Assembly (NCBI GenBank): GCA_910579225.1
Contig: CAJTTI010000027.1
Span: 1-41,279, forward strand
DNA from: an uncultured Lachnospiraceae bacterium
GTDB lineage: Bacteria; Bacillota; Clostridia; Lachnospirales; Lachnospiraceae
DNA: 41,279 nt
Direction of reading: 5' to 3'
This document shows, piece after piece, positions 1-7,848 of the stretch. Every line of letters begins with the position of its first letter. Within the stretch, counting starts at the first letter, position 1. A program made the position numbers and the translations under genes. The notes beneath the pieces were generated by a model. It saw only the letters and a list, made by a program, of their open reading frames with translations. It was not told the DNA's origin and searched no databases.

Positions 1-1
1 T

Positions 2-87
2 GCCGGCGTGGCGGAACTGGCAGACGCACAGGACTTAAAATCCTGCGGGACTAATCTCCCGTACCGGTTCGATTCCGGTCGCCGGCA
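2..87 (+). tRNA. tRNA-Leu (anticodon UAA)
   Basis: The 7-bp acceptor stem GCCGGCG/CGCCGGC closes the molecule. The anticodon arm CAGGA-CTTAAAA-TCCTG places UAA at the anticodon, so it reads UUA. A variable arm (class II tRNA) and a T-arm with GGTTCGATTCC are present. The discriminator base is A and no CCA is encoded. It forms a small cluster with the tRNA-Arg 26 bp downstream. Confidence 0.97.
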
Positions 88-113
88 TTTTATATTGTTA
101 CAAAGTTATATAT

Positions 114-187
<74 letters not shown>

Positions 188-193
188 TTTAAG

Positions 194-220
194 ACCATCT
201 GTTCAGAGCAGATGGTTTTT
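194..220 (+). terminator. Rho-independent terminator after the tRNA cluster
   Basis: An 8-bp stem ACCATCTG/CAGATGGT with a 7-nt loop is followed by a run of five T. It lies 6 bp after tRNA-Arg and just before the HAAS-protein gene, so it ends the tRNA transcript. Confidence 0.85.
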
Positions 221-252
221 GTTGTATGACTACTCTGAGAGAAGGAGACAGA

Positions 253-681
253 ATGAACAGTCAGGTTTTTTTAGACAGCCTCAGAAAGGCTTTGTATGGG
301 AAGATCGATGATCGGGAATTGTCAGATCATATGAGGTATTATGAGGATTATATCTCTCAGGAAATATCAGGAGGACGAAGCGAAGAGGAGATTTTGGAAG
401 AACTCGGGGATCCGAGGCTAATTGCCCGCACAATTGCGGAGACTTCCGGAGGAAAAGTTTCTTATAAGGAGTATACGATATCAGAAGATGGTGAGACGGA
501 GCAGGAATCGGAATTCAAAGTGCGTCGTCTGGAGGGATGGAAGGCGAAGGCGGTGATGATTGCCGGGGCTGTCCTGGTTCTTTTGCTTCTGATTCTGGTT
601 TTCCAGGTGATAGTGGCTCTTTTGCCCGCACTCATTGTTGTAGGCGCGGTATGGTGGCTGATGAAAAAGATACGGGATTAG
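253..681 (+). CDS. HAAS/DUF1700 domain membrane protein
   Basis: This is a 142-residue protein. Residues 1 to about 70 are charged and helical, with the pattern LRKAL..LYGKIDD..EL and a LGDP motif near 55, typical of the HAAS signalling domain (DUF1700). A hydrophobic stretch at about 104-137 forms one or two membrane helices and ends in a basic KKIRD tail. HAAS proteins usually sit beside a PadR-type regulator and are thought to sense envelope state; no PadR gene is next to this one, so its partner is unknown. I chose the ATG at 253 because GAGAAGGAGA lies at the right distance before it; an in-frame ATG at 226 has no such site. Family assignment is fairly secure, function is not. Confidence 0.8.
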   Translation: MNSQVFLDSLRKALYGKIDDRELSDHMRYYEDYISQEISGGRSEEEILEELGDPRLIARTIAETSGGKVSYKEYTISEDGETEQESEFKVRRLEGWKAKAVMIAGAVLVLLLLILVFQVIVALLPALIVVGAVWWLMKKIRD

Positions 682-732
682 CCTGATGGAATATCAGCAT
701 TGGTGTTTTCGGAATTTTGATAAAAATTCAGG

Positions 733-738
733 TATAAT
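733..738 (+). promoter_or_regulatory. Possible -10 element for the small Ser/Asn-rich gene
   Basis: A perfect TATAAT lies in the gap before the 45-codon gene. No good -35 hexamer is visible 16-18 bp upstream, so this is a weak call that rests on the -10 and on the gene having its own terminator. Confidence 0.35.
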
Positions 739-796
739 TTTTGAACAGATATCTCATACTACTGCTGTAAACATTTAATACAGGAGGTCATAGATT

Positions 797-934
797 ATGA
801 GTTCTAACAACATGAATAATTCTACCAACACGACAAATGCTAACAACTCTAAGAACAGCAGTTCCAAGAGCAGCAAGAGCTCCAGTTCCAAGAATTCTTC
901 CAAGAACGAAAGCTCTGACAACAGCAATTACTAA
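797..934 (+). CDS. 45-residue Ser/Asn/Lys-rich low-complexity peptide
   Basis: The reading frame starts at an ATG eight bases after a perfect AGGAGGT ribosome binding site and ends at TAA. Of its 45 residues almost all are Ser, Asn, Lys or Thr, with single Ala, Glu, Asp and Tyr residues and two Met. Serine-lysine runs (SSKSSK, SSKNSSK) fill the centre. There is no signal peptide, membrane segment, Cys or aromatic core, so it is expected to be disordered and hydrophilic. A strong terminator follows 14 bp later, so it looks like a monocistronic gene. I do not recognise a family. Low-complexity, spore-coat-like or small regulatory roles are possible but unsupported. The AGGAGGT site, the length and the private terminator argue for real expression. 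Confidence 0.7.
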   Translation: MSSNNMNNSTNTTNANNSKNSSSKSSKSSSSKNSSKNESSDNSNY

Positions 935-948
935 GAGTGTATAACGAG

Positions 949-979
949 ACGGAGCGCGGAAACTGATGCGCTCCGTTTT
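949..979 (+). terminator. Terminator of the small Ser/Asn-rich gene
   Basis: A perfect 9-bp stem ACGGAGCGC/GCGCTCCGT with a 10-nt loop is followed by TTTT. It lies 14 bp after the stop codon of the 45-codon gene. Confidence 0.85.
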
Positions 980-1040
980 CGTGTGCCCGGCTCTTTCTAT
1001 GATGCATATACTAACTAATAAGAGAAAAAAGGAAAAGATT

Positions 1041-1355
1041 ATGTCAGATATTGAAACAATCTCTGCAAAGGAAATTGACCGATATATCTTCGACCGGGCC
1101 TATCTGCTGGTGGATGTAAGAAATCCGGCAGAATACCGGAAGATGCATATTAAAGGTGCGGTCTGCATTCCCCATGAATACCTTTTGCAGCGGATCCGGG
1201 GACTTGGCCAGGCTGTGCCTGTTCTGTATTGCGACCGGGGCGGTTTGAGCATGCAGGCTGCACGGGAACTGCAGGAACACGGTTTTCGGGCCATATCGGT
1301 AGTTGGCGGCATACAGGCGTATCGGGGAAGATATCTGGAACGGGATTCCAGGTAA
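1041..1355 (+). CDS. Single-domain rhodanese-like protein
   Basis: This 104-residue protein is one rhodanese domain. It has LLVDVRNPAEY near residues 24-34, HIKGAVCIP near 38-46 and an active-site loop CDRGGLS starting at Cys64, followed by the A.ELQ.HGF and VVGGI.AY segments typical of the fold. Such proteins carry persulfide sulfur on the Cys, acting in sulfur transfer or sulfide/cyanide detoxification in the cytoplasm. The partner is not apparent from the neighbours. The start at 1041 is preceded by an A-rich AAAAAAGGAAAAG site; the in-frame upstream ATG at 966 falls inside the terminator of the preceding gene and is rejected. Confidence 0.88.
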   Translation: MSDIETISAKEIDRYIFDRAYLLVDVRNPAEYRKMHIKGAVCIPHEYLLQRIRGLGQAVPVLYCDRGGLSMQAARELQEHGFRAISVVGGIQAYRGRYLERDSR

Positions 1356-1374
1356 AGATTCCAGAAGGAAAAGA

Positions 1375-1403
1375 TTGACATTATCATGCCATACAGATAA
1401 GAT
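1375..1403 (+). promoter_or_regulatory. Promoter of the methyltransferase-rdgB operon
   Basis: A consensus -35 TTGACA is followed after 17 bp by TAAGAT (4 of 6 matches to TATAAT). It lies about 50 bp before the first gene of the 1453-5669 operon. Confidence 0.55.
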
Positions 1404-1452
1404 ATACTTATTAAGTAGAGAACAGATGGTAAAGTACCGGAGAGGATAACGA

Positions 1453-2616
1453 ATGAGCAAAGTTGAATTGATTGCTCCGTGCCATTTTGGGCTGGAAGCG
1501 GTTCTGAAGAAAGAGATTATGGAGCTGGGCTATGAGATCGTCCAGGTGGAAGACGGAAGAGTTACTTTCCGGGGAGAGGAAGATGCGGTCAGCCGGGCAA
1601 ATGTATTTCTTCGCACGGCCGAACGGATTCTTTTAAAAGTCGGAAAAATAAAAGCAGTTACATTTGAAGAACTTTTTGATAAAGTGAAAGCGCTTCCGTG
1701 GGAAAGATATCTTCCTTCCGACGGAAAATTCTGGGTTACAAAAGCATCTTCTGTAAAGAGTAAGCTCTTCAGTCCGTCTGATATCCAGTCGATTGTAAAA
1801 AAAGCAATTGTAGAGCGGCTGAAAACCGTATATCATGTGGAATGGTTTCCTGAGACAGGGGCTGAGTATCCCATACGGATTTCCTTCATGAAGGATGAAG
1901 CAACCGTTTGCCTGGATACCACAGGCCTGTCTCTACATAAGAGAGGGTATCGGACTATGGTCAGCAAGGCTCCGATTAAAGAAACTTTGGCTGCAGCACT
2001 GATTCTGCTTACTCCGTGGAAAAAGGACCGCATTCTTGTGGACCCATTCTGCGGAAGCGGTACTTTTCCCATTGAGGCGGCTATGATCGCTGCCAATATG
2101 GCTCCTGGTATGAACCGTTCTTTTACAGCAGAGAAGTGGACGAACTTTCTGGACAGAAAATGCTGGTATCAGGCAGTGGATGAAGCTAACGATTTAATCC
2201 AGATGGAGATAGAAACTGACATTCAGGGATATGATATAGATGGGAATATGATACGGGCGGCAAGACAAAATGCAGAATCTGCCGGAGTGGAGCAACTGAT
2301 CCACTTTCAGGCCCGTCCGGTCAGCGATCTAAGTCATCCGAAGAAATATGGTTTTCTAATCAGCAATCCTCCTTATGGAGAACGTCTGGAGGAGAAAGAG
2401 CATTTGCCGAAACTTTACAAGGAGATTGGAGAACGTTATCAGAATCTGGACAGCTGGTCCATGTATTTAATCACCGGTTATGAGGATGCGGAACGGTATA
2501 TTGGAAGAAAAGCGGACAAAAACCGTAAAATTTATAATGGAATGCTGAAGACCTATTATTATCAGTTCCTGGGGCCGAAGCCCTTGAAAAGACGTGGACA
2601 GGGGGATGAGATGTGA
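1453..2616 (+). CDS. THUMP-domain class I SAM-dependent RNA methyltransferase (RlmL/YpsC type)
   Basis: The 387-residue protein has an N-terminal ferredoxin-like and THUMP region (about 1-155) that binds RNA, then a Rossmann-type methyltransferase. The SAM-binding motif DPFCGSGTFPIEAA starts at Asp197, and the catalytic motif NPPYGERL starts at residue 305, which marks an N2-guanine or N6-adenine RNA methylase. The family relates to the N-terminal half of E. coli RlmL (23S rRNA m2G2445) and to B. subtilis YpsC. The start has GAGAGG before it and the usual family N-terminus (LIAPCHFGLEAVLKKE). It begins an operon; its stop overlaps the GTG start of rdgB. Exact target base is inferred from family only. 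Confidence 0.92.
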   Translation: MSKVELIAPCHFGLEAVLKKEIMELGYEIVQVEDGRVTFRGEEDAVSRANVFLRTAERILLKVGKIKAVTFEELFDKVKALPWERYLPSDGKFWVTKASSVKSKLFSPSDIQSIVKKAIVERLKTVYHVEWFPETGAEYPIRISFMKDEATVCLDTTGLSLHKRGYRTMVSKAPIKETLAAALILLTPWKKDRILVDPFCGSGTFPIEAAMIAANMAPGMNRSFTAEKWTNFLDRKCWYQAVDEANDLIQMEIETDIQGYDIDGNMIRAARQNAESAGVEQLIHFQARPVSDLSHPKKYGFLISNPPYGERLEEKEHLPKLYKEIGERYQNLDSWSMYLITGYEDAERYIGRKADKNRKIYNGMLKTYYYQFLGPKPLKRRGQGDEM

Positions 2617-3221
2617 AGGTCAATAAGATCATATTTGCCACTGGCAATGAAGGAAAGATGAGAGAAGTCCGGATGATTCTGGAAGACCTGGGCGCGGAGA
2701 TTCTTTCCCTGAAGGAAGCTGGGATTCACGTGGACGTGGAGGAAAACGGGACTACATTTGAGGAAAATGCGAGGATCAAAGCTACAGAGATTATGAAATG
2801 CTCAGGAGAGATTGTGCTGGCAGACGACTCGGGACTGGAAGTAGATGCGCTGGATAAAGAACCGGGCATCTATTCTGCCAGATATATGGGATATGAAACT
2901 TCTTATCATATCAAGAATCAAAATCTTGTGGATCGTCTGGAAGGGAAAAAGGGATCAGAGAGAAGCGCACGGTTTGTCTGTGCCATCGCGGCTGCACTGC
3001 CGGATGGAAGAGTGCTGACCACAAGAGGGACGATGGAAGGCGAGATCGGATACGAAGAAAAGGGAGAAAACGGATTTGGCTATGACCCGATCTTCTATCT
3101 TCCGGATTATGGATGTTATTCGGGCGAGCTCTCTCTTGAGATCAAAAATGAGCTCAGTCATAGAGGCAAAGCACTGCGCCTGATGAAGGAAGAATTAAGA
3201 AAGCTGAAAGAGGAACCATGA
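2613..3221 (+). CDS. rdgB: XTP/dITP diphosphatase (RdgB/HAM1 family)
   Basis: This 202-residue enzyme removes non-canonical purine nucleotides (XTP, ITP, dITP) from the pool by releasing pyrophosphate, which prevents their incorporation into DNA and RNA. The N-terminal FATGNEGKMREV motif, ENGTTFEENA, the metal-binding LADDSGLEVDAL and the GFGYDPIF and SHRGKAL signatures are all present in order. Length matches the family. It starts with GTG inside the stop codon region of the preceding methyltransferase gene (ATGTGA overlap) after an AGGGGGATGAG site, and its end overlaps the next gene's ATG, so translation is likely coupled. Confidence 0.96.
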   Translation: MKVNKIIFATGNEGKMREVRMILEDLGAEILSLKEAGIHVDVEENGTTFEENARIKATEIMKCSGEIVLADDSGLEVDALDKEPGIYSARYMGYETSYHIKNQNLVDRLEGKKGSERSARFVCAIAAALPDGRVLTTRGTMEGEIGYEEKGENGFGYDPIFYLPDYGCYSGELSLEIKNELSHRGKALRLMKEELRKLKEEP

Positions 3222-3739
3222 TGAAGATACTGATCGTCAGTGATACCCATGGCAGAGAGGAAAATCTGAGAAAAGCACTGGAGAAAACTGGACCTATAGA
3301 TCGTCTGATTCATCTGGGAGATGTGGAAGGTTCGGAAGAGTATATTCGAAGTCTGACGAATGCGCCGGTCAGTATGGTTGCAGGAAATAATGATTGGTAC
3401 AGCCAGCTTCCCATGGAAGAGATTTTGGAGATTGGACGTTATCGGGTGCTTTTAACTCATGGCCATCGTTATTACGTAGGGGCGGGGCATGAGGGACTGA
3501 TCGAACAGGCAGCGCAGAAACAAGTGAATATTGTTATGTACGGACATACACACTACCCATGTCTGGTGCATACGGAAGAGCTCACCATATTAAATCCCGG
3601 GAGTCTGTCGCTTCCAAGGCAGGATGGACACAGGCCGAGCTATATCCTGATGGAACTGGACAGGGAGGGAGAGGCACATTATCATATCTGCTACCTGGGG
3701 ACGAAGCCGGAACGGCGGTTCTGGTTCGGCAGCAGGTGA
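3218..3739 (+). CDS. YfcE/MJ0936-family metallophosphoesterase
   Basis: The 173-residue protein carries every calcineurin-type metal motif in order: SDTHG near residues 8-12, HLGDVEG near 33, AGNND near 57, THGH near 83 and YGHTH near 109, followed by NPGS. Such small enzymes hydrolyse phosphodiesters in vitro; the physiological substrate is unknown. The start is an ATG (ATGATG, the first or second may be used) overlapping the rdgB stop, with GAGGAA before it. The pairing rdgB-phosphoesterase is common in Clostridia. Confidence 0.93.
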   Translation: MMKILIVSDTHGREENLRKALEKTGPIDRLIHLGDVEGSEEYIRSLTNAPVSMVAGNNDWYSQLPMEEILEIGRYRVLLTHGHRYYVGAGHEGLIEQAAQKQVNIVMYGHTHYPCLVHTEELTILNPGSLSLPRQDGHRPSYILMELDREGEAHYHICYLGTKPERRFWFGSR

Positions 3740-3744
3740 CAAAA

Positions 3745-4746
3745 ATGGATTTGCAAAGACACAGACGCAGGAAAACCGCACTAAAAGTAATAAAGATCGC
3801 AGTGGGAAGCTGTATTGCTGTGGGATTTGCACAGTTTTTGGGGCTTCAATATGCAGCTACGGCAGGAATCATCACACTTTTGACAGTGCAGGATACCAGG
3901 AAGGATACCATACAGCTGGCAGCAGAGCGCTTTCTTTCGTTTCTTTTGTCTGTGCTGTTTGTTTTTCTTTGCTTTCATTATACAGGAAAGCTCAGCTGGG
4001 TGAATTATGGAGTATATATTTTCCTGATGGTGAATGTCTGCTACTGTTTTGGCTGGCAGAATACAGTGTCTGTCAATGCAGTTATGGGGACACATTATCT
4101 GATGACTCCGGATTACAGTCTGAATTTTGCCGTAAATGAACTGATGCTGATCATGATTGGAACAGGTCTGGCGCTGGCCATGAACTGGAAGATGCCAAAC
4201 AGCCATAAGGTCATCAAGTCAGAGATTCGGAAAGTGGAGAACAGTATGCAGCAGGTGCTTCGGGAGTTTGCACTTTATCTGGAAGGCGGGCTTGGAGAAG
4301 AACATGTCTGGCTTGACTTGGACAGGTTGGAGGAGCGTATTCTTGAGGGAATGGAACATGCCCGTGAATATGCGCAAAATACGTTATCAAAATCAGACCG
4401 GTATTATGCGGAATATATGGAGATGCGGCTGCATCAGTGCGCGATTTTACAGGCGCTGCGGCATCGAATATGGAAGATGCAGGGGATGCCGAGCCAGGCT
4501 CAAACAGTCAGTCATTATCTGGAACATCTTGCAGATTATGTACATGAAGAAAACATACCGGACAGACAAAGAGAAGAACTGCAGGAAGTGTTTGAGCAGA
4601 TGAAGCAGCAGGCCCTTCCAAAAGACAGAGAAGAATTTGAAGCCAGAGCAATTCTTTATCATGTGTTGTTGGATCTTGAAGATTTTCTGCTTTTGAAACA
4701 ACAATTTGCGGATCAGCATATCCGGAAACAGGAGATAAAAGGATGA
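3745..4746 (+). CDS. Aromatic acid exporter (ArAE/DUF939) family membrane protein
   Basis: The 333-residue protein begins with a basic cytoplasmic segment (MDLQRHRRRKTALK) and then has about five or six membrane helices across residues 15-145, in the ArAE_1/DUF939 pattern (KIAVGSCIAVGFAQFLGL, then AGIITLLTVQDTRKDT). The second half is a long charged helical domain (DUF939 C-terminal type) facing the cytoplasm. The family is related to fusaric-acid-resistance type exporters; substrate unknown. The reading frame is open further upstream within the phosphoesterase gene, but the ATG at 3745 follows AGCAGGTGAC and begins where family members begin. It lies 5 bp after the preceding stop and overlaps the next gene by ATGA. 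Confidence 0.85.
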   Translation: MDLQRHRRRKTALKVIKIAVGSCIAVGFAQFLGLQYAATAGIITLLTVQDTRKDTIQLAAERFLSFLLSVLFVFLCFHYTGKLSWVNYGVYIFLMVNVCYCFGWQNTVSVNAVMGTHYLMTPDYSLNFAVNELMLIMIGTGLALAMNWKMPNSHKVIKSEIRKVENSMQQVLREFALYLEGGLGEEHVWLDLDRLEERILEGMEHAREYAQNTLSKSDRYYAEYMEMRLHQCAILQALRHRIWKMQGMPSQAQTVSHYLEHLADYVHEENIPDRQREELQEVFEQMKQQALPKDREEFEARAILYHVLLDLEDFLLLKQQFADQHIRKQEIKG

Positions 4747-5669
4747 AATATTTGATAATCGGAGCCGGAGGGACCGGCGGCTGCATCGGGGCATACATGA
4801 CAGAGGCGGGAAAAGATGTGACGATGATTGCGCGGGGAGCGCACCTGGCGGCCATACAGGCAGAGGGGCTCCATATGGAGACGACCAGGAAGGGAAATTA
4901 TACAGTGAAGCCGGTGAATGCTTGCGATATGGAACATTATGAGGAGCACCCGGATATCATTTTTGTATGCGTGAAGGGATATTCCCTGGATGAGACAGTG
5001 CCGTTTATCCGAAGGGTGGCCAAACCGGAGACTGTGGTGATTCCAATTTTGAATATCTACGGCACCGGAGGCAGACTTCAGGAGCAACTGCCGGAGCTTC
5101 TGGTGACAGACGGATGTATCTATATTGCAGGAGAGATTAAAGAGCCGGGGCGCCTGTGGCAGAACGGAGATATTTTCCGGGTGGTGTTCGGCGTCCGGGA
5201 TCCATCAGAGTACCGGGAAGTCCTGGCAGAAGTAAAGAAGGATCTGGAGGACGGCGGGATCACGGCAGTGTTGTCTGATCATATCCGCCGGGATGCCCTG
5301 CAGAAATTTTCCTACGTGTCTCCGGCGGCGGCCTGCGGGCAGTATTATGACGCCATGGCAGGGGATATGCAAAAGCCGGGAGAAATCCGGGATACATTTG
5401 CAGCGTTGATCCATGAGATTGATGTGCTGGCAGATGCCATGGGGATTCATTTTGAGGTGGACATCATACAGACGAATCTGGATATTCTGGACAGTCTGAC
5501 GCCTGAGGCGTCCACATCCATGCAGCGGGATGTGAAGAAAGGAAAAGCATCGGAGATGGACGGACTGATCTTCGAGGTGGTTCGCATGGGACAACAATAT
5601 GGAGTGGATCTGCCGGTCTATAAGAAGATTGCACGAAAGCTCCGGGAGGATATTTTACAGGGCAGGTAG
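4743..5669 (+). CDS. Ketopantoate reductase family (ApbA/PanE) protein
   Basis: The 308-residue protein starts with the NADP-binding motif MKYLIIGAGGTGGCIGAYM and continues with the VTMIARG and DIIFVCVKGYSLDE segments of ApbA/PanE proteins. The C-terminal helical domain contains KFSYVSPAAACGQYYD near residue 183 and KKGKASEMDGLIFEVV near 262, typical of the family. PanE reduces 2-dehydropantoate to pantoate in coenzyme A synthesis, but many homologues act on other 2-oxo acids; no other pantothenate gene is nearby, so I leave the symbol empty. It is the last gene of the operon and its ATG overlaps the upstream stop. Confidence 0.88.
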   Translation: MKYLIIGAGGTGGCIGAYMTEAGKDVTMIARGAHLAAIQAEGLHMETTRKGNYTVKPVNACDMEHYEEHPDIIFVCVKGYSLDETVPFIRRVAKPETVVIPILNIYGTGGRLQEQLPELLVTDGCIYIAGEIKEPGRLWQNGDIFRVVFGVRDPSEYREVLAEVKKDLEDGGITAVLSDHIRRDALQKFSYVSPAAACGQYYDAMAGDMQKPGEIRDTFAALIHEIDVLADAMGIHFEVDIIQTNLDILDSLTPEASTSMQRDVKKGKASEMDGLIFEVVRMGQQYGVDLPVYKKIARKLREDILQGR

Positions 5670-5720
5670 CGGCGGATTCAGAATCAGGGCGGTATATTGG
5701 GTCGGCGGAAAGAAAAGTTA

Positions 5721-5748
5721 TTGACATATGTCAAAAATGGAATATAAT
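5721..5748 (+). promoter_or_regulatory. Strong promoter with a palindromic operator-like site
   Basis: A consensus -35 TTGACA (5721-5726) and a consensus -10 TATAAT (5743-5748) are separated by 16 bp. The -35 is part of a perfect 14-bp palindrome TTGACATATGTCAA (5721-5734), a likely binding site for a dimeric regulator. The downstream gene itself encodes a helix-turn-helix protein, so autoregulation is possible. Confidence 0.8.
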
Positions 5749-5840
5749 AGGGGTACAGGCAGAGATCCGGAGAGTCCTGGCCGGTTGAGTCGGCGGTGGG
5801 ACAGATCACAGGATTGCTGTGGGCAATCGGAGGTATGAGG

Positions 5841-6593
5841 ATGCCAAGACCATGCAAAAGAAGGCGTATTTGTGCCAGGCCTGACTGTGAGCGTTTTGGT
5901 CCGATGGGCAGCAGAGTGCAGGGAGAAGGGGTCACCATGACGCTGGACGAGTTTGAATGCATCCGGCTGATGGACCTGGAACACCTGACGCAGGAGCAGT
6001 GTGCGGCGCAGATGAAGGTGGCGCGGACTACCGTGCAGGCGATTTACAGCAGCGCCAGAGAGAAGCTGGCGGAATGTCTGGTGCAGGGAAAGGAGCTTTT
6101 CATCGCAGGAGGTAATTACACGCTGTGCGAAGAGCGCAGGGGCTGCTATCGCAGACATTGTATGGAGGTTGCCGGAGAAGAAGAAGGAGGGGATCGGACA
6201 ATGAAGATCGGTGTAACTTACGAAAATGGACAGATTTTTCAGCATTTTGGACATACGGAGCAGTTCAAGGTATATGAGGTACAAGATGGCAAAGTGGTGT
6301 CTTCTCAGGTGGTGGATACCAACGGAAGTGGACATGGGGCACTGGCAGGATTTCTGCAGGAATATCAGGTGGAGACGCTGATCTGCGGCGGTATCGGAGC
6401 GGGCGCACAGAACGCATTGGCAGCAGCCGGGATCAAACTGTACGGAGGAGTGTCCGGAGATGCAGATACAGCAGTGGAAGCGCTCCTGAAAGGAAATCTT
6501 GACTATAATCCTAACGTGCGCTGCGATCACCATGGAGAACACCACGGCGGGAGCTGCGGAAACCATGGCTGTGGGGAGCATACCTGCGGGTAA
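5841..6593 (+). CDS. DUF134 HTH protein fused to a NifX/NifB-type cofactor-binding domain
   Basis: The 250-residue protein has two parts. Residues 1 to about 90 are a DUF134 helix-turn-helix (MPRPCKRRRIC, then LDEFECIRLMDLEHLTQEQCA and MKVARTTVQAIYSSAREKLAE). From Met121 there is a dinitrogenase iron-molybdenum cofactor domain (NifX/NifB-like: FQHFGHTEQFKVYEV, LICGGIGAGAQNAL). The tail is rich in His and Cys and should bind metal. No nitrogenase genes are near, so the role is probably metal/Fe-S cluster handling or sensing. The start at 5841 follows CGGAGG at 7-nt spacing. A second strong site, AAGGAGG at 6184-6190, precedes the in-frame ATG at 6201, so the NifX domain may also be made alone. 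Confidence 0.85.
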   Translation: MPRPCKRRRICARPDCERFGPMGSRVQGEGVTMTLDEFECIRLMDLEHLTQEQCAAQMKVARTTVQAIYSSAREKLAECLVQGKELFIAGGNYTLCEERRGCYRRHCMEVAGEEEGGDRTMKIGVTYENGQIFQHFGHTEQFKVYEVQDGKVVSSQVVDTNGSGHGALAGFLQEYQVETLICGGIGAGAQNALAAAGIKLYGGVSGDADTAVEALLKGNLDYNPNVRCDHHGEHHGGSCGNHGCGEHTCG

Positions 6594-6630
6594 TACCCGA
6601 ATGCACAGAAAATAAAAAGATCCGGAAAAA

Positions 6631-6666
6631 GAATCTTCGGCTTTGGGGCCAGAAGGTTCTTTTTTT
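6631..6666 (+). terminator. Terminator after the DUF134-NifX gene
   Basis: An 8-bp stem GAATCTTC/GAAGGTTC (one G-T pair) with a GC-rich inner loop is followed by seven T. It separates this gene from the Wadjet operon. Confidence 0.8.
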
Positions 6667-6681
6667 GACGGGACTTTTTCC

Positions 6682-6710
6682 TTGAAAACAGGGCTTCTTA
6701 ATAGTATACT
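6682..6710 (+). promoter_or_regulatory. Promoter of the Wadjet operon
   Basis: TTGAAA (6682-6687) and TATACT (6705-6710) are separated by exactly 17 bp, with one mismatch from consensus in each hexamer. It begins 16 bp after the preceding terminator and leads into jetD. Confidence 0.7.
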
Positions 6711-6801
6711 GAAATGAATAAGAGATACCGTGTGGAGTGAGAAATTCCCCTGGCGTGATCGGTACGGGAAAAACGCGGTTCAGACAGGAGCAGACAGAAC
6801 C

Positions 6802-7791
6802 ATGAAGCGTGCAACTTTCGAAGACCTTCTTGCCGGGAAGCGGCAACTGGACTACCGGCAGCAATATGCCTATATCACCGGACTTCTGGAAGCGGGCCGG
6901 ATCAGGCCCCTGAAAGCGTCTGGCAAGAACGGCAAGAAGCCGGCGCTTTACCGGGAATACTGGCTGGTGGAGGAGAAGGAAGATATAAGCCCGCTGCTGG
7001 AGGAGCTTCGGTATCGGCTTGTGCCATCTATTTCCATTGATTATTACCTGGCCCATCCGGAGGTATATGGTCAGGAGCGGTTCTGGGTGCTCCTGCTGGA
7101 TGCGTGGCTTCGGGAGAAGAAGGACGGATACCTGTATCCGGAATCTGTCAACGAGCGCAGCTTCGAGATCTGGGGACGGGAGAAGTTCCTGACAAAAGAG
7201 CAGGGAAAGAAGATTCTGAAGCACTGCGGAATCTCCATGGAAGAGCTTGGGATCTATGAGACGACAGAACCGCTTTCTTATTATGCACATACGAGGACAG
7301 TCCCGCAGAATCTGCTGATCCTGGAGAATAAGGATACCTTCTACAGCATGCGCCTCCACCTTCTGAACGGACAGGAGAGGATCTTTGGTATGCCTGTGTG
7401 TACGTTGATCTATGGCGCCGGCAAGGGGATCCTGCGTTCGTTTCAGGATTTTGATCTCTGTGTGGAACCCTATATGACGGACAAGCGCAACCGGATCTGG
7501 TATTTCGGCGATCTGGATTATGAAGGGATCGGTATCTGGGAGAAGCTTTCTGAATTATGTCAACCACGAAGAGAGATACATCCGTTCTGTCCTGCTTATG
7601 CGGCCATGCTTCAGAAGGCGGGGCGGATAAAGCTCCTGCCGACTACGAAGGAGCAGCAGAACCGGAATATCGGGGATGGATTCTTTCGGTTTTTTCCGAA
7701 AGATACGGTGGAACAGATGAAGCAGATTCTGGAAAAGGACACCTACATTCCGCAGGAAATCCTGAATATTACGGATTTTGGCGGAATTTGA
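6802..7791 (+). CDS. jetD: Wadjet protein JetD (DUF2220, Toprim nuclease)
   Basis: JetD is the nuclease subunit that cuts plasmid DNA once the Wadjet SMC complex has recognised it. The 329-residue protein has an N-terminal winged-helix-like region and a C-terminal Toprim domain; the segment IWYFGDLDYEGIGIWEKL near residue 234 carries the DxD metal-binding pair (GDLDYEG) typical of JetD. It is the first of four genes with JetA, JetB and JetC downstream, all on the same strand. I chose the ATG at 6802 (ACAGGAG upstream, natural-looking helix KRATFEDLL). A GTG at 6730 is in frame and would add 24 residues (353 in total); the true start is uncertain. Confidence 0.85.
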   Translation: MKRATFEDLLAGKRQLDYRQQYAYITGLLEAGRIRPLKASGKNGKKPALYREYWLVEEKEDISPLLEELRYRLVPSISIDYYLAHPEVYGQERFWVLLLDAWLREKKDGYLYPESVNERSFEIWGREKFLTKEQGKKILKHCGISMEELGIYETTEPLSYYAHTRTVPQNLLILENKDTFYSMRLHLLNGQERIFGMPVCTLIYGAGKGILRSFQDFDLCVEPYMTDKRNRIWYFGDLDYEGIGIWEKLSELCQPRREIHPFCPAYAAMLQKAGRIKLLPTTKEQQNRNIGDGFFRFFPKDTVEQMKQILEKDTYIPQEILNITDFGGI

Positions 7792-7848
7792 AAACACAGA
7801 GTCTTTGACCCCATATCTGCGTAGTGAAGAGAAAAGGAAGGAACCCAT

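Noticed and set aside
3559..3744. Longer N-terminus for the ArAE-family protein, or a fusion with the phosphoesterase
   Set aside because: The extra 62 codons overlap the phosphoesterase gene in another frame; a good start with AGCAGGTGAC lies at 3745 and the extension has no family resemblance.
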